Below are positions 1 through 9,700 of a DNA stretch of 64,000 nucleotides, in pieces. The stretch's first letter is position 1, and each line of letters starts with the position of its first letter. Below the pieces are notes generated by a model. The model was not told where the DNA came from. It searched no databases and saw only the letters and a program-made list of their open reading frames with translations. The DNA comes from CBDCTM01 sp965222005 (GTDB lineage: Bacteria; Bacteroidota; Bacteroidia; Chitinophagales; Saprospiraceae): NCBI GenBank assembly GCA_965222005.1, contig OZ244935.1, positions 3,224,001-3,288,000 on the forward strand, read 5' to 3'. The position numbers and the translations under genes are program-made.

Positions 1-529
1 CTTCATCAGCTAAGTCAAAATCATAAAAAGGCGATTGAAAGCGAAACAGATCGTCTGCCCCCATGAATCGGGCACCTGCCGGGCTGTCTGCAGCGGATGA
101 TAAATTAAGGATTCCGCTACCGGAAGCACTGGCTCCTTCGTTGGTGAAATAGTAACGCTGCCGGCGGTTGGGTTCGAGCGGGAGATCGGAATAATTGAGG
201 AATAAACCGTCGAGAAAGCTCAGCCCAAAAGTTAGTCGCAAGTCAGAAGAAATAGGCACAGCGGGGCGGTTGGAGGCATCGGGATTGCGTTTGGCACCGA
301 TCAACAGGCCGGTATGGCTGGGCCGCCAAAGGAGCTGATGATCTTTCAATGCCTGCAAGCAACTTTTAGTTGGCTTGATTTCCAAAAAAGAGCGCACATC
401 GTATTGCTGAAGGCGGGCCAACTGCTCGTCACTGTTCATAGCAGCAAAGGAGGAAGTACCCAGGTCCAGAAAATAGTGATGCAGGATCTGGATTTCAAAA
501 AGGCTGATATATTCCAGTTGCAGGCTCAT
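1..529 (-). CDS. hypothetical protein, 3' end cut by window edge (contractile-injection cluster neighbour)
   Basis: An open minus-strand frame of about 176 codons starts at an ATG (529..527) and runs off the left edge, so the C-terminal part is missing. The N-terminus reads MSLQLEYISLFEIQILHHYF. I see no signal peptide, membrane segment or known motif. The start lies only two bases after the stop of the upstream DUF4255 gene, so the two are very probably cotranscribed and translationally coupled. In Bacteroidota contractile-injection clusters the DUF4255 gene is followed by structural genes of the particle, so this may be a particle component. That is inference from position; the family itself is not one I recognise. 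Confidence 0.75.
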   Translation of the reverse strand, partial: MSLQLEYISLFEIQILHHYFLDLGTSSFAAMNSDEQLARLQQYDVRSFLEIKPTKSCLQALKDHQLLWRPSHTGLLIGAKRNPDASNRPAVPISSDLRLTFGLSFLDGLFLNYSDLPLEPNRRQRYYFTNEGASASGSGILNLSSAADSPAGARFMGADDLFRFQSPFYDFDLADE

Positions 530-531
530 CT

Positions 532-1134
532 TTAGTTACTTTTGCTATCGATTTCGATTTCAGTAATCAGGCCGCCGGTAGATTGGATTTGTTCTCTTTC
601 CAGCTCAGTAATGCGGATTTTATAAAAAGCGGCAGGCAGTTGCTTACCACCCAGCGTACTCCATACATAATTGGCCTCTTCGAAGGAAGGGGAGTACAGG
701 TCGAGGACCAATTTGAAGGCTTTGCTATTTTCTTCCGCTGAGGTGGCGGGAGGGCCGGTATTTTTGTGAGTAAAGGTATTTTTACCCTGAAAGAAGCGAA
801 TAATGTGAGACAGGTAGCGCAGCGAGCTTTCATAGGTTTCGCTATTGGCCACTATGAGCAGGTAAAGATTGAGGTGTACCGGAGGGTTTTTATAAACAGT
901 TTGCTGGTTCTCTTTCTTATAGTGCGGCAGATTTTTTAGGGTTTTTTCTTCATGAAGTCCTACCAAAGTGAGGATGACTTTACCACTAAGCGACCCGGGA
1001 CTATTGCCCGGACCGGCGCTGGCACTTTCAAGCATGGCAATATTGTCGAGTACAACCGTTTCGCCTGCCCTCAGAAAGGGAGCCATGTAGTTGTCCAATT
1101 CAGATCGGATGATGCTCAGTGCTTTGAATATCAT
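532..1134 (-). CDS. DUF4255 (Pvc16/Afp16 N-terminal type) protein, contractile injection system
   Basis: A 200-residue protein of the DUF4255 family, related to Afp16/Pvc16, which caps or terminates the sheath-tube of extracellular contractile injection systems and related phage-tail-like particles. Features typical of the Bacteroidota form are an N-terminal helix (IFKALSIIRSELDNYM), a segment like VILTLVGLHEEKTLKN, the conserved core HLNLYLLIVANSETYESSL, then IRFFQGKNTFTHKN, and a C-terminal SFEEANYVWSTLGGKQLPA followed by a YKIRI strand. Length is normal for the family. There is no signal peptide, as expected for a cytoplasmically assembled particle. It is the first gene of its transcription unit here, with 531 bases of gene-free DNA upstream, and the next gene begins two bases after its stop. 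The rest of the cluster would lie to the left of the window. Confidence 0.87.
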   Translation of the reverse strand: MIFKALSIIRSELDNYMAPFLRAGETVVLDNIAMLESASAGPGNSPGSLSGKVILTLVGLHEEKTLKNLPHYKKENQQTVYKNPPVHLNLYLLIVANSETYESSLRYLSHIIRFFQGKNTFTHKNTGPPATSAEENSKAFKLVLDLYSPSFEEANYVWSTLGGKQLPAAFYKIRITELEREQIQSTGGLITEIEIDSKSN

Positions 1135-1665
1135 TTTCAGAGCTTATGATTGCTGGTAAGCAAAGACATAAAAGGTAAGGCAACGGCATTGCCGTTCCTT
1201 AAAAATTTCAACATCCAAGATCCAATCTTAGCACACCATCGATGGCGCTAAAAAGAAATAGTTTAAGTAGTGGAGTTTGAGTATGTTACCAGTAGTACGA
1301 ATGCGGGTTACCTGAGAAGGCGAAGTACCGGAGGTGGGAATTAATCTACCGGTGGCTTATAGGTATTGTTCAAAAAATTAAACTCTCTTTTCAATTTTTG
1401 AATTTGGCTCCGCTTCACTAGCCTTTGGTCGTTCAGCTTTCGCCTGTTTCAATAACGTTGGATTTATTTTTTGAATATTCCTAGGTTTCTCTGGTTTAAG
1501 GGCATTCAGTTTTTTTTCGGGTTAATAATTTATTGCAACAGCTAGCAGTGGCTGTCCAAAAAGTTTCTATCGTTTAATTGACACAGCACCAAGATAAAGA
1601 AAAAATGAAGTTTAACAAATATTTCTAATATAATTTTGATGCGCTGTTCAAAATTAGTTCCGGCT
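1135..1665. other. gene-free stretch between ftsY and the DUF4255 gene
   Basis: This stretch is 531 bases long and I see no credible gene in it. It holds a GC-rich hairpin at 1177-1200 (AAGGCAACGGCA / TGCCGTTCCTT, one bulged base), a smaller palindrome around CCATCGATGG near 1235-1250, and one copy of the inverted-repeat intergenic element (1367-1480). The promoter of the DUF4255 operon should lie in its left part, but no convincing TAnnTTTG box stands out. The part near 1500-1665 is AT-rich 3' flank of ftsY. Confidence 0.6.
1367..1480 (+). repeat. intergenic inverted-repeat element, copy A (full length)
   Basis: Reference copy of a short interspersed element. It begins TTGTTCAAAAAATTAAACTC and ends GGATTTATTTTTTGAATATT, so the two ends are inverted repeats of each other (GTTCAAAAAAT(T)AAA type). 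The left 35 bases also fold on themselves (TTCAAAAAATT ... CAATTTTTGAA). The core contains CGCTTCACTAGCCTTTGGTC then GTTCAG. The same core recurs at 52021-52130 and, inverted, at 36405-36511. There is no coding capacity. MITE-like or REP-like mobile or structural DNA is the likely nature. Confidence 0.75.
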
Positions 1666-2634
1666 TTATACCACTTTCTTTTGCTTGAAAAGTGATTCGA
1701 CGAAAGCCCTTTTGTTAAACACCTGCAACTGTTCGATCTGCTCACCGACACCAATATACTTGATCGGTATTTTAAACTGATCACTGATACCGATAGCTAC
1801 GCCGCCTTTGGCAGAGCCGTCCAATTTGGTAAGGGCCAGAGAGGTGACATCAGTAGCGGCAGTGAAGTGTGTGGCTTGTTCTATAGCATTCTGGCCGGTG
1901 GTGGCGTCCAAAATGAGCAGTACATCATGGGGAGCGTCTTTCAGGCTTTTGTGGATAGAGCGCTTGATTTTGCCTAACTCTTTCATCAGGTTGATCTTGG
2001 TGTGGAGGCGCCCAGCCGTGTCGATGATGGCCACATCGCAATCGTGGTTCAATGCGTATTGCACGGTTTCGTATGCCACAGCAGCGGGGTCGGTATTCAT
2101 GCCTTTGCTATAAAAATGGCAGCCTACCCGTTCCGACCAAATCTTTAGCTGGTCAACGGCAGCGGCGCGGAAGGTGTCTCCGGCGCCCAGCACAACCTTC
2201 TTGCCGAGCAGTTTGTATTGGTAGGCCAATTTGCCAATAGTGGTGGTTTTTCCCACTCCGTTGACGCCCACCACCAGCAGCACATAGGGTCGCTGATCGG
2301 CCGGGGGGCTAAAGTCTTCCAGCTCGGTGGTATTGTTTTCGCTGAGTAATTGAACGATCTCATCTCGCAGAATTTCATTGAGCTCGCTGGTGTTGACATA
2401 CTTGTCACGAGCCACCCGCGCTTCGATGCGTTCGATGATTTTGACCGTAGTATCGAGGCCGACATCGGAGGCGATAAGTATATTCTCCAACTCATCGAGC
2501 ACTTCCACGTCCACAGTGGATTTGCCGGCAATGGCTTTGGATATTTTGTTAAAAAACCCTGTTTTGGTTTTTTCCAGCCCCTGCTGGAGTTCTTCTTCTT
2601 TTTCTTTATTGAAAAACTTTTTGAAAAAGCTCAT
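1666..2634 (-). CDS. ftsY: signal recognition particle receptor FtsY
   Basis: A 322-residue SRP-family GTPase that docks SRP-ribosome complexes at the inner membrane for cotranslational insertion. The N-terminus is short and charged (MSFFKKFFNKEKEEELQQGL), lacking the long acidic A domain of E. coli FtsY, as is usual in Bacteroidota. The NG domain follows: an N-domain helical bundle, then the P-loop GVNGVGKTTTIGKLA, the G3 motif DTAGR, the G4 motif TKLDG followed by SAKGG, and the closing GVGEQIEQLQVF. Full length with normal start. It lies downstream of the DUF4295-rpmG-rpmB unit on the same strand, but a strong terminator hairpin separates them, so it probably has its own promoter in the short gap. 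Confidence 0.97.
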   Translation of the reverse strand: MSFFKKFFNKEKEEELQQGLEKTKTGFFNKISKAIAGKSTVDVEVLDELENILIASDVGLDTTVKIIERIEARVARDKYVNTSELNEILRDEIVQLLSENNTTELEDFSPPADQRPYVLLVVGVNGVGKTTTIGKLAYQYKLLGKKVVLGAGDTFRAAAVDQLKIWSERVGCHFYSKGMNTDPAAVAYETVQYALNHDCDVAIIDTAGRLHTKINLMKELGKIKRSIHKSLKDAPHDVLLILDATTGQNAIEQATHFTAATDVTSLALTKLDGSAKGGVAIGISDQFKIPIKYIGVGEQIEQLQVFNKRAFVESLFKQKKVV

Positions 2635-2683
2635 CGGGAAAGTAATTAGTTTGGGTAAAAATTTGAGTGCGGCGCAAAATAGT

Positions 2684-2718
2684 AAAAAGGCTTTTCTTTT
2701 GCGAAGAAAAGCCTTTTT
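2684..2718 (-). terminator. intrinsic terminator of the tRNA-rpmB-rpmG-DUF4295 operon
   Basis: Perfect 15-bp stem, AAAAAGGCTTTTCTT on the left pairing with AAGAAAAGCCTTTTT on the right, with a 5-base loop and U-rich ends in both directions. It lies just after the stop of the DUF4295 gene and before ftsY, both on the minus strand, so it should end the ribosomal-protein transcript. The symmetry would let it work on either strand. Confidence 0.9.
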
Positions 2719-2742
2719 GGGTGCTACAAAGTGAGCAGGAAT

Positions 2743-2916
2743 TTATTTCTTAGCAAAGAAATCCTTCACATCATCTTTGTGAATCATCATTTCTTTGTAG
2801 GTGTACTTTCCTGTTTTCGGATCTTTGATACTTTTCACCACTTTCACAAAGTCGCGACCGGAACCGGCATTGACGGCTCTTTGAGCGACTCTTGCGTTTT
2901 TACTTACTTTTGCCAT
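2743..2916 (-). CDS. DUF4295 small basic protein
   Basis: A 57-residue, lysine-rich protein beginning MAKVSKNARVAQRAVNAGSG and ending DDVKDFFAKK. This is the DUF4295 family, found in Bacteroidota next to rpmG and rpmB and presumed to be ribosome-associated; its role is not established to my knowledge. It is the last gene of the rpmB-rpmG unit, about 90 bases after rpmG, and is followed by the terminator hairpin. The ATG start is supported by the typical MAKVSKNA N-terminus. Confidence 0.9.
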   Translation of the reverse strand: MAKVSKNARVAQRAVNAGSGRDFVKVVKSIKDPKTGKYTYKEMMIHKDDVKDFFAKK

Positions 2917-3008
2917 GATTAATTAATTGTGTAGTTACGAGATATAGTTCAATGAGATTTCCTAAAGATATATAACTATTCAATTAATAGCCAATTTTGT
3001 GCAGAAAT

Positions 3009-3197
3009 TTATTTGATTTCCTTGTGAACCGTCATTTTCTTCAAAATCGGGTTGTATTTCTTCAATTCCAGCCGGTCAGGCGTATTTTTCCGATTCTTTT
3101 GAGTCACATAACGAGATGTTCCCGGCATGCCTGACTTTTTGTGCTCTGTGCATTCCAAAATGATCTGTATGCGGTTGCCTTTACTTTTCTTTGCCAT
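3009..3197 (-). CDS. rpmG: 50S ribosomal protein L33
   Basis: A 62-residue L33, a component of the large ribosomal subunit near the E site. Recognisable by the start MAKKSKGNRIQIILECTEHK, then SGMPGTSRYVTQKNRKNTPD and RLELKKYNPILKKMTVHKEI. Only one cysteine is present, so this is the zinc-free (C-minus) form. It follows rpmB by 24 bases on the same strand and precedes DUF4295, an arrangement usual in this phylum. Confidence 0.96.
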   Translation of the reverse strand: MAKKSKGNRIQIILECTEHKKSGMPGTSRYVTQKNRKNTPDRLELKKYNPILKKMTVHKEIK

Positions 3198-3221
3198 TAT
3201 TCAATAAATTGTTGCTATTAA

Positions 3222-3470
3222 TTAAAGTTTCACTCCGGTATCCACGCCTTTGCGCTCCAATTTCTTCAGGTAGGCATAAATGCCCAGCCGGTTGATACAC
3301 CGGATGGCCTTTGCGGAAACCCGCAAGCTAACCCACTTCCCGGTCTCCGGAATGAAGAACCGCTTCTTTTGAAGATTGGGCAAAAAACGCCGCTTAGTCT
3401 TCCGGTTGGAGTGCGAAACATTGTTCCCGGTGATTGGACGCTTTCCTGTAAGTTGACATACTTTCGACAT
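3222..3470 (-). CDS. rpmB: 50S ribosomal protein L28
   Basis: An 82-residue L28 of the large ribosomal subunit. Motifs are CQLTGKRPITGNNVSHSNRK at the N-terminus, then TKRRFLPNLQ, the central WVSLRVSAKAIRCINRLGI and a lysine-rich end. It has a single N-terminal Cys and no CxxC pairs (zinc-free form). It sits 45 bases after the tRNA-Arg gene on the same strand and is probably processed from one transcript with it. Confidence 0.97.
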   Translation of the reverse strand: MSKVCQLTGKRPITGNNVSHSNRKTKRRFLPNLQKKRFFIPETGKWVSLRVSAKAIRCINRLGIYAYLKKLERKGVDTGVKL

Positions 3471-3515
3471 AATGCTAATGTTTAGCTATTGCGTGTGCTA
3501 ATAAATAAAAAGCCG

Positions 3516-3589
3516 TGACTTCGGAAGGACTCGAACCTTCAACCTCCTGATCCGTAGTCAGGTGCTCTATCCAATTAAGCTACGAAGCC
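3516..3589 (-). tRNA. tRNA-Arg (anticodon ACG)
   Basis: A 74-nt cloverleaf read on the minus strand. The acceptor stem GGCTTCG pairs with CGAAGTC (one G-U), discriminator A. The anticodon arm is CCTGA-CTACGGA-TCAGG, giving anticodon ACG (Arg, CGN codons), and the T-loop is TTCGAGT. The 3' CCA is not encoded. It is the first element of the unit with rpmB, rpmG and DUF4295. Confidence 0.95.
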
Positions 3590-3641
3590 AAAAAAGTATC
3601 AAGATGTACAAATGATTTAAACCTTTGCTCAAATGCGAGTG

Positions 3642-3671
3642 CAAAGATAAGGCTTTCGGAACTTAAACAAA
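3642..3671 (-). promoter_or_regulatory. Bacteroidota-type promoter for the tRNA-Arg/rpmB operon
   Basis: On the minus strand a TTTG box (3671..3668) is followed after 18 bases by TATCTTTG (3649..3642), a match to the TTTG / TAnnTTTG consensus of the primary sigma factor in Bacteroidota. Transcription would begin near 3635, about 45 bases before the tRNA. Confidence 0.7.
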
Positions 3672-3689
3672 AGATTTTTTAAGAAAATA

Positions 3690-3732
3690 GTATTGAGGAT
3701 ATTGCTGGTTTTAGCGGCAATATCCTCAATAC
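3690..3732 (-). terminator. intrinsic terminator of the giant M43/SprB gene
   Basis: A perfect 16-bp stem, GTATTGAGGATATTGC pairing with GCAATATCCTCAATAC, with an 11-base loop. It lies just after the stop codon of the 4016-residue gene and is followed on the minus strand by a T-rich run. Confidence 0.9.
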
Positions 3733-3742
3733 ATGAGGCTTG

Positions 3743-6700
3743 TTAGGGAGAAGCCACAATAAACTTGCGGCTTGCCTGACCATCGGGCGTAACGATACGG
3801 ACCAGATAAGTACCTCTGGCGACCCCCGTCAAATTGATCCGCCACTCTATCGCCTGGCCTTCCTTTTGATCGAAATAAATCCGCTGGCCTACTATATTAT
3901 ACACCTCCAGATTAACAGCGGTAGCCTGCATCATTTCAATGCTAACAGTAAGTTCGCCAGGAGTAGGATTAGGATACAGCTCGAAGCGATTCAGATTATC
4001 CAAATCGAAGATACTGGTTGAAAGATTCAAATCCACAGAATCTGTAGCTATACAGCCATTGGCATCCGTAATGGTAAGGAAATACGAGCCCGGGCTAAGG
4101 CCACTATTTACAGGACCATTGCCGCCATTGCTCCATTGGTAAGTGAAAGGAGGCGTACCGCCGAATGCATTGGCTACCAGAATTCCATTGCTATTGCTAG
4201 GAGGGGTAGGATCACTCACATCAAAGCCAATATTCAGGTCAGCCGGGCTGTTTACCTTGAAAGCTGAGAGGAAGGAACAGCCATCCGCATCTTCTACAAA
4301 GACGGTATAATTGCCAGCCGGAAGATCAAAGATGTCTTCCGTGGTGGCGCCATTGCTCCATTGGAAGGTGAGAGGCGGCGTACCGCTGGTGATCGTCAAA
4401 TCAATAAAGCCGTCTTCCTCCCCAAAGCAACTGACATCAGCCTTGTCGGCATCTACATCAATACCTCCGCCCGTCACCACTACTTCTACACTTTGCTCTT
4501 TGGTACAACCATTTCCATCCGTGATAGTGACGGTATAGACGCCTGTGGTCAGATCGGAGATGATTTGCGTGGTTTCGCTGTTGTTCCACAAATAGCTGTA
4601 CGGCAACGTACCTCCCGAAACATTAGCTTCGGCAAAGGCATTGTCGCCACAACTGCCATCCACACCAGTGACATTGACCAGCAATTCGTCCGGTTGATTG
4701 ACTTGTATGGTCAATTCTGTGGTGCATCCCACCTCATCGCTAATAGTCACACCGTAGGTGCCAGCGCTGAGGCCATTGATAGAAGTCCCGCTTGCTGAGT
4801 TGCTCCAGCTAATGTCATAGGGGGCTTCGCCGCCAGTCACATCCACCGAAGCGGTGCCATCATTTCCACCAAAACAGCTCACATCTGTGAAGCCAGGAAC
4901 AGCCACAAAGCTACTACAATCAGGAGCTCCGGCTAATACTTCAATGGATTCTTCCATCGTACAGCCGTTGGCATCTGTGATTACGACGGTATAAATGCCG
5001 GGAGCCAAATCATTGATGGTAGCCGTATTGGCACTGGTATTCCACAAATAGGTATAAGGACCTACACCGCCTGTTGGCGATGCTGTAGCCATACCGTCAT
5101 TGGCGCCCAGGCTGCTTTCGGGTATGCTGCTCAGATTTGGGGTGATCGCAGCCTGCGGCTCGAACAGTTCAATCTCCTGAACAATTTCACAACCTAGCTC
5201 ATCACTTACGGTGACTATGTATGTGCCAGCCTGCAAATTGCTGATACTATTGGTATTATCACTGGTGCTCCAGACATAGCTCAAATTGCCATTCCCTCCC
5301 GTTGCGTTCACTGTAATGCTGCCGCTGGCATCTCCAAAACAATTCACATCCACCACATCAACAGTGATGCTGAGAGAACTGCAATCGATATTGCCAGCCA
5401 GCACTTCTACCTCATCTACTACGGTACAACCATTATCATCCGTGATGGTGACGGTATAAATGCCTGGCATCAAATTGACAATGCCTTGAGTAATCTCATT
5501 GGTACTCCACAAGTAACTATATGGCGGTGTTCCGCCGTTAGCATTAGCGAATGCAGTACCATCATTGGCTCCAAAACTACTTTCCGGAGTTGCAGAAGCA
5601 CTGACCAATAATTGCTCTGCTTGCTCAATATTAATTTCCATGATCAGCTCACATCCCAATTCATCCGTAATAGTAGCGGACTGTATGCCGGCTGACAGAT
5701 TAGTAGCTGTGGCCGTATTTTGGCTATTGCTCCAAACATAACTCAGCTCACCATTGCCGCCACTTGCTACCACTGTAGCTGTGCCATCATTGCCACCAAA
5801 GCAGCTGACCAAAGTTCCACTGATCGTAGCACTCAAAGTGCTGCAATCGATATTACCTGCCAATACTTCTACTTCATCTACTATTGTACAACCATTATCA
5901 TCCGTGATGGTAACGGTATATACGTCGGGGGGCAGGTTGTTGATGGTTTGTGTATTTCCTGTGTTGCTCCATGAATACATATAAGGTGGTGTTCCGCCCA
6001 TGCCAGTAGCTGTAGCGGAGCCATCATTGGCACCGAGGCTACTTTCGGGTGTAACGCTGGTGCTGCCGGTGAGTTCATCGGGTTGTCCAATGGTTACTTC
6101 AAGAACCAACTCGCAGCCTTCTTCGTCAGTGATAGTGACAGAATATGTACCGACTGACAGATTGGTAGCTGTAGCTGTAGCTGTATTTTGACTATCGCTC
6201 CAAGTATAGCTCAGCTCACCATTGCCACCTCCTGCATTTACGGTAGCCGTTCCGTCATCACCTCCAAAGCAGCTAACATCTGTGCCACTGGTGGCGCCAA
6301 ATAAAGTACTACAGTCAATATTACCCGCTAATACCTCGGTGACATCAAGCATTGTACAGCCATTACTGTCGGTAATGGTTACGATGTACACACCTGGCGA
6401 TAAGTTGGTAATAGTTTGTGTATTTCCACTATTGTTCCATGCGTAAGTGTATGGCGGTACGCCACCCACCGGGTTAGCGGTGGCAGTACCATCATTGGCA
6501 CCCAGGAAGGTTTCGTGGGTTACATCAATGCTGCTCGTAATTTCAGGCCCCTCTCCAATAGTTACTTCAAGTATCAATTCACAACCCAATTCATCGGTAA
6601 TGGTGACAGTATAGATGCCGGCAATCAGGTTAGTAGCTGTTGGGGTGTTTTGTGAATTGCTCCAATTGTAGGAAAGTTCTCCGTTGCCGCCACTAGCGGT

Positions 6701-9700
6701 TACTGTAGCGGAGCCATCATCACCTCCAAAGCAGATAGCGTCCGTTCCCTGAATAGTAGCAGAAAGGGTACTACAATCCACATTTCCAGGAAGCACTTCA
6801 ACCTCATCGACTATAGAGCATCCATTGTCATCAGTAATGGTAACGATATAAATACCGGGGGGCAGGTTGTTGATGGTTTGTGTATTTTCTGTGTTGCTCC
6901 ATGCGTAGGTATAAGGCGGAGTGCCGCCCATGCCGGTTGCAGTAGCGGAGCCATCATTGGCTCCGAGGCTGCTTTCGGGCGTAGCGCTGGTGCTGCTGGT
7001 CAGCTCATCGGGCTGTCCAATGGTGACTTCAAGAACCAACTCGCAGCCGAGCTCATCGGTGATGGTGACAGTATAGATGCCGGCAATCAGGTTAGTAGCC
7101 GTTGGGGTGTCTTGAGAGTCGTTCCAAGCATAGGAAAGTTCTCCGTTGCCGCCACTAGCGGTTACTGTAGCGGAGCCATCTGTTCCTTCAAAGCAGTTTA
7201 CATCCATTCCTTGGATGGTAGCAGAAAGGGTACTACAATCCACATTTCCAGGAAGCACTTCAACCTCATCGACTATAGAGCATCCATTGTCATCGGTAAT
7301 GGTAACGATATAAATACCGGGGGGCAGGTTGTTGATGGTTTGTGTATTTTCTGTATTGCTCCATGCGTAGGTATAAGGCGGAGTGCCGCCCATGCCGGTT
7401 GCAGTAGCGGAGCCATCATTGGCTCCGAGGCTGCTTTCGGGCGTAGCGCTGGTGCTGCTGGTCAGCTCATCGGGCTGTCCAATGGTGACTTCAAGAACCA
7501 ACTCGCATCCGAGCTCATCGGTGATGGTGACAGTATAGATGCCGGCAATCAGGTTAGTAGCCGTTGGGGTGTCTTGAGAGTCGTTCCAAGCATAGGAAAG
7601 TTCTCCGTTGCCGCCACTAGCGGTTACTGTAGCGGAGCCATCTGTTCCTTCAAAGCAGTTTACATCCATTCCTTGGATGGTAGCAGAAAGGGTACTACAA
7701 TCCACATTTCCAGGAAGCACTTCAACCTCATCGACTATAGAGCATCCATTGTCATCGGTAATGGTAACGATATAAATACCGGGGGGCAGGTTGTTGATGG
7801 TTTGTGTATTTTCTGTATTGCTCCATGCGTAGGTATAAGGCGGAGTGCCGCCCATGCCGGTTGCAGTAGCGGAGCCATCATTGGCTCCGAGGCTGCTTTC
7901 GGGCGTAGCGCTGGTGCTGCTGGTCAGCTCATCGGGCTGTCCAATGGTGACTTCAAGAACCAACTCGCATCCGAGCTCATCGGTGATGGTGACAGTATAG
8001 ATGCCGGCAATCAGGTTAGTAGCCGTTGGGGTGTCTTGAGAGTCGTTCCAAGCATAGGAAAGTTCTCCGTTGCCGCCACTAGCGGTTACTGTAGCGGAGC
8101 CATCTGTTCCTTCAAAGCAACTCACATCCGTACCCTGGATAGTAGCAGAAAGGGTACTACAATCCACATTTCCAGGAAGCACTTCAACCTCATCGACTAT
8201 AGAGCATCCATTGTCATCGGTAATGGTAACGATATAAATACCGGGGGGCAGGTTGTTGATGGTTTGTGTATTTTCTGTATTGCTCCATGCGTAGGTATAA
8301 GGCGGAGTGCCGCCCATGCCGGTTGCAGTAGCGGAGCCATCATTGGCTCCGAGGCTGCTTTCGGGCGTAGCGCTGGTGCTGCTGGTCAGCTCATCGGGCT
8401 GTCCAATGGTGACTTCAAGAACCAACTCGCATCCGAGCTCATCGGTGATGGTGACAGTATAGATGCCGGCAATCAGGTTAGTAGCCGTTGGGGTGTCTTG
8501 AGAGTCGTTCCAAGCATAGGAAAGTTCTCCGTTGCCGCCACTAGCGGTTACTGTAGCGGAGCCATCTGTTCCTTCAAAGCAACTCACATCCGTACCCTGG
8601 ATAGTAGCAGAAAGGGTACTACAATCCACATTTCCAGGAAGCACTTCAACCTCATCGACTATAGAGCATCCATTGTCATCGGTAATGGTAACGATATAAA
8701 TACCGGGGGGCAGGTTGTTGATGGTTTGTGTATTTTCTGTATTGCTCCATGCGTAGGTATAAGGCGGAGTGCCGCCCATGCCGGTTGCAGTAGCGGAGCC
8801 ATCATTGGCTCCGAGGCTGCTTTCGGGCGTAGCGCTGGTGCTGCTGGTCAGCTCATCGGGCTGTCCAATGGTGACTTCAAGAACCAACTCGCATCCGAGC
8901 TCATCGGTGATGGTGACAGTATAGATGCCGGCAATCAGGTTAGTAGCCGTTGGGGTGTCTTGAGAGTCGTTCCAAGCATAGGAAAGTTCACCGTTGCCGC
9001 CACTAGCGGTTACTGTAGCGGAGCCATCTGTTCCTTCAAAACAATTCACATCCGTACCCTGGATAGTAGCAGAAAGCGTGCTGCAATCTACCTGGCCGGG
9101 CAACACTTCTCCTTCGCTGACCAAAGTACATCCATTGTCATCGGTAATGGTAACTGTGTATGGGCCGGGTGGTAGGTTATTGATGGTTTGAGTATTGCCG
9201 GTATTGCTCCATGCGTAGGTGTAAGGCGGAGTGCCGCCAAACACATTGGCGCTAAGTGAACCATCATTTGCACCGGCTACTGATTCATTGGTAGCATTAA
9301 TTATAGAGGTAAGTTCAGCAGGTTGAAGAATTTCACCATTGAGTACCAATTCACAGCCAAGTTCGTCAGTAATACTTACAGAGAACGGTCCGGCTGGCAA
9401 ATTGGTGGCGATAGCGGTGTTTTGACTGTTGCTCCACTGGTAGGAGAGCTCCCCATTGCCTCCCGTAGCGGTAACGGTAGCAGAGCCATCATTGCCGCCA
9501 AAGCAGCTAACAGCTGTTTGGGTGGATATAGAAGCAGTCAGGCTGCTACAATCTACATTTCCTGCCAAAATCTCTATCTCATCCACTGCTGTACAACCAT
9601 TTTCATCCGTAACGGTCACCGAATATGTTCCCGGAGCCAGATTGCTGATAGTCTCAGTGTTCATACTATTGCTCCACAAAAAGCTTAGTGTGCCGGTACC

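Noticed and set aside
4361..4798. Plus-strand frames within the giant gene (for example 145 codons here, others up to 15571)
   Set aside because: All are shadows of the repetitive minus-strand coding sequence; none has a recognisable domain, promoter or ribosome site.
6776..9085. Possible CRISPR or satellite array
   Set aside because: The repeat unit is 462 bp and fully coding on the minus strand, with no spacers and no cas genes.
6878..9175. 765-residue open frame on the plus strand opposite the tandem array
   Set aside because: It is open only because the 462-bp repeat is a multiple of three and one unit happens to lack stops in that frame. The translation is itself a 154-residue repeat without known domains, and the minus frame is a clear SprB protein.
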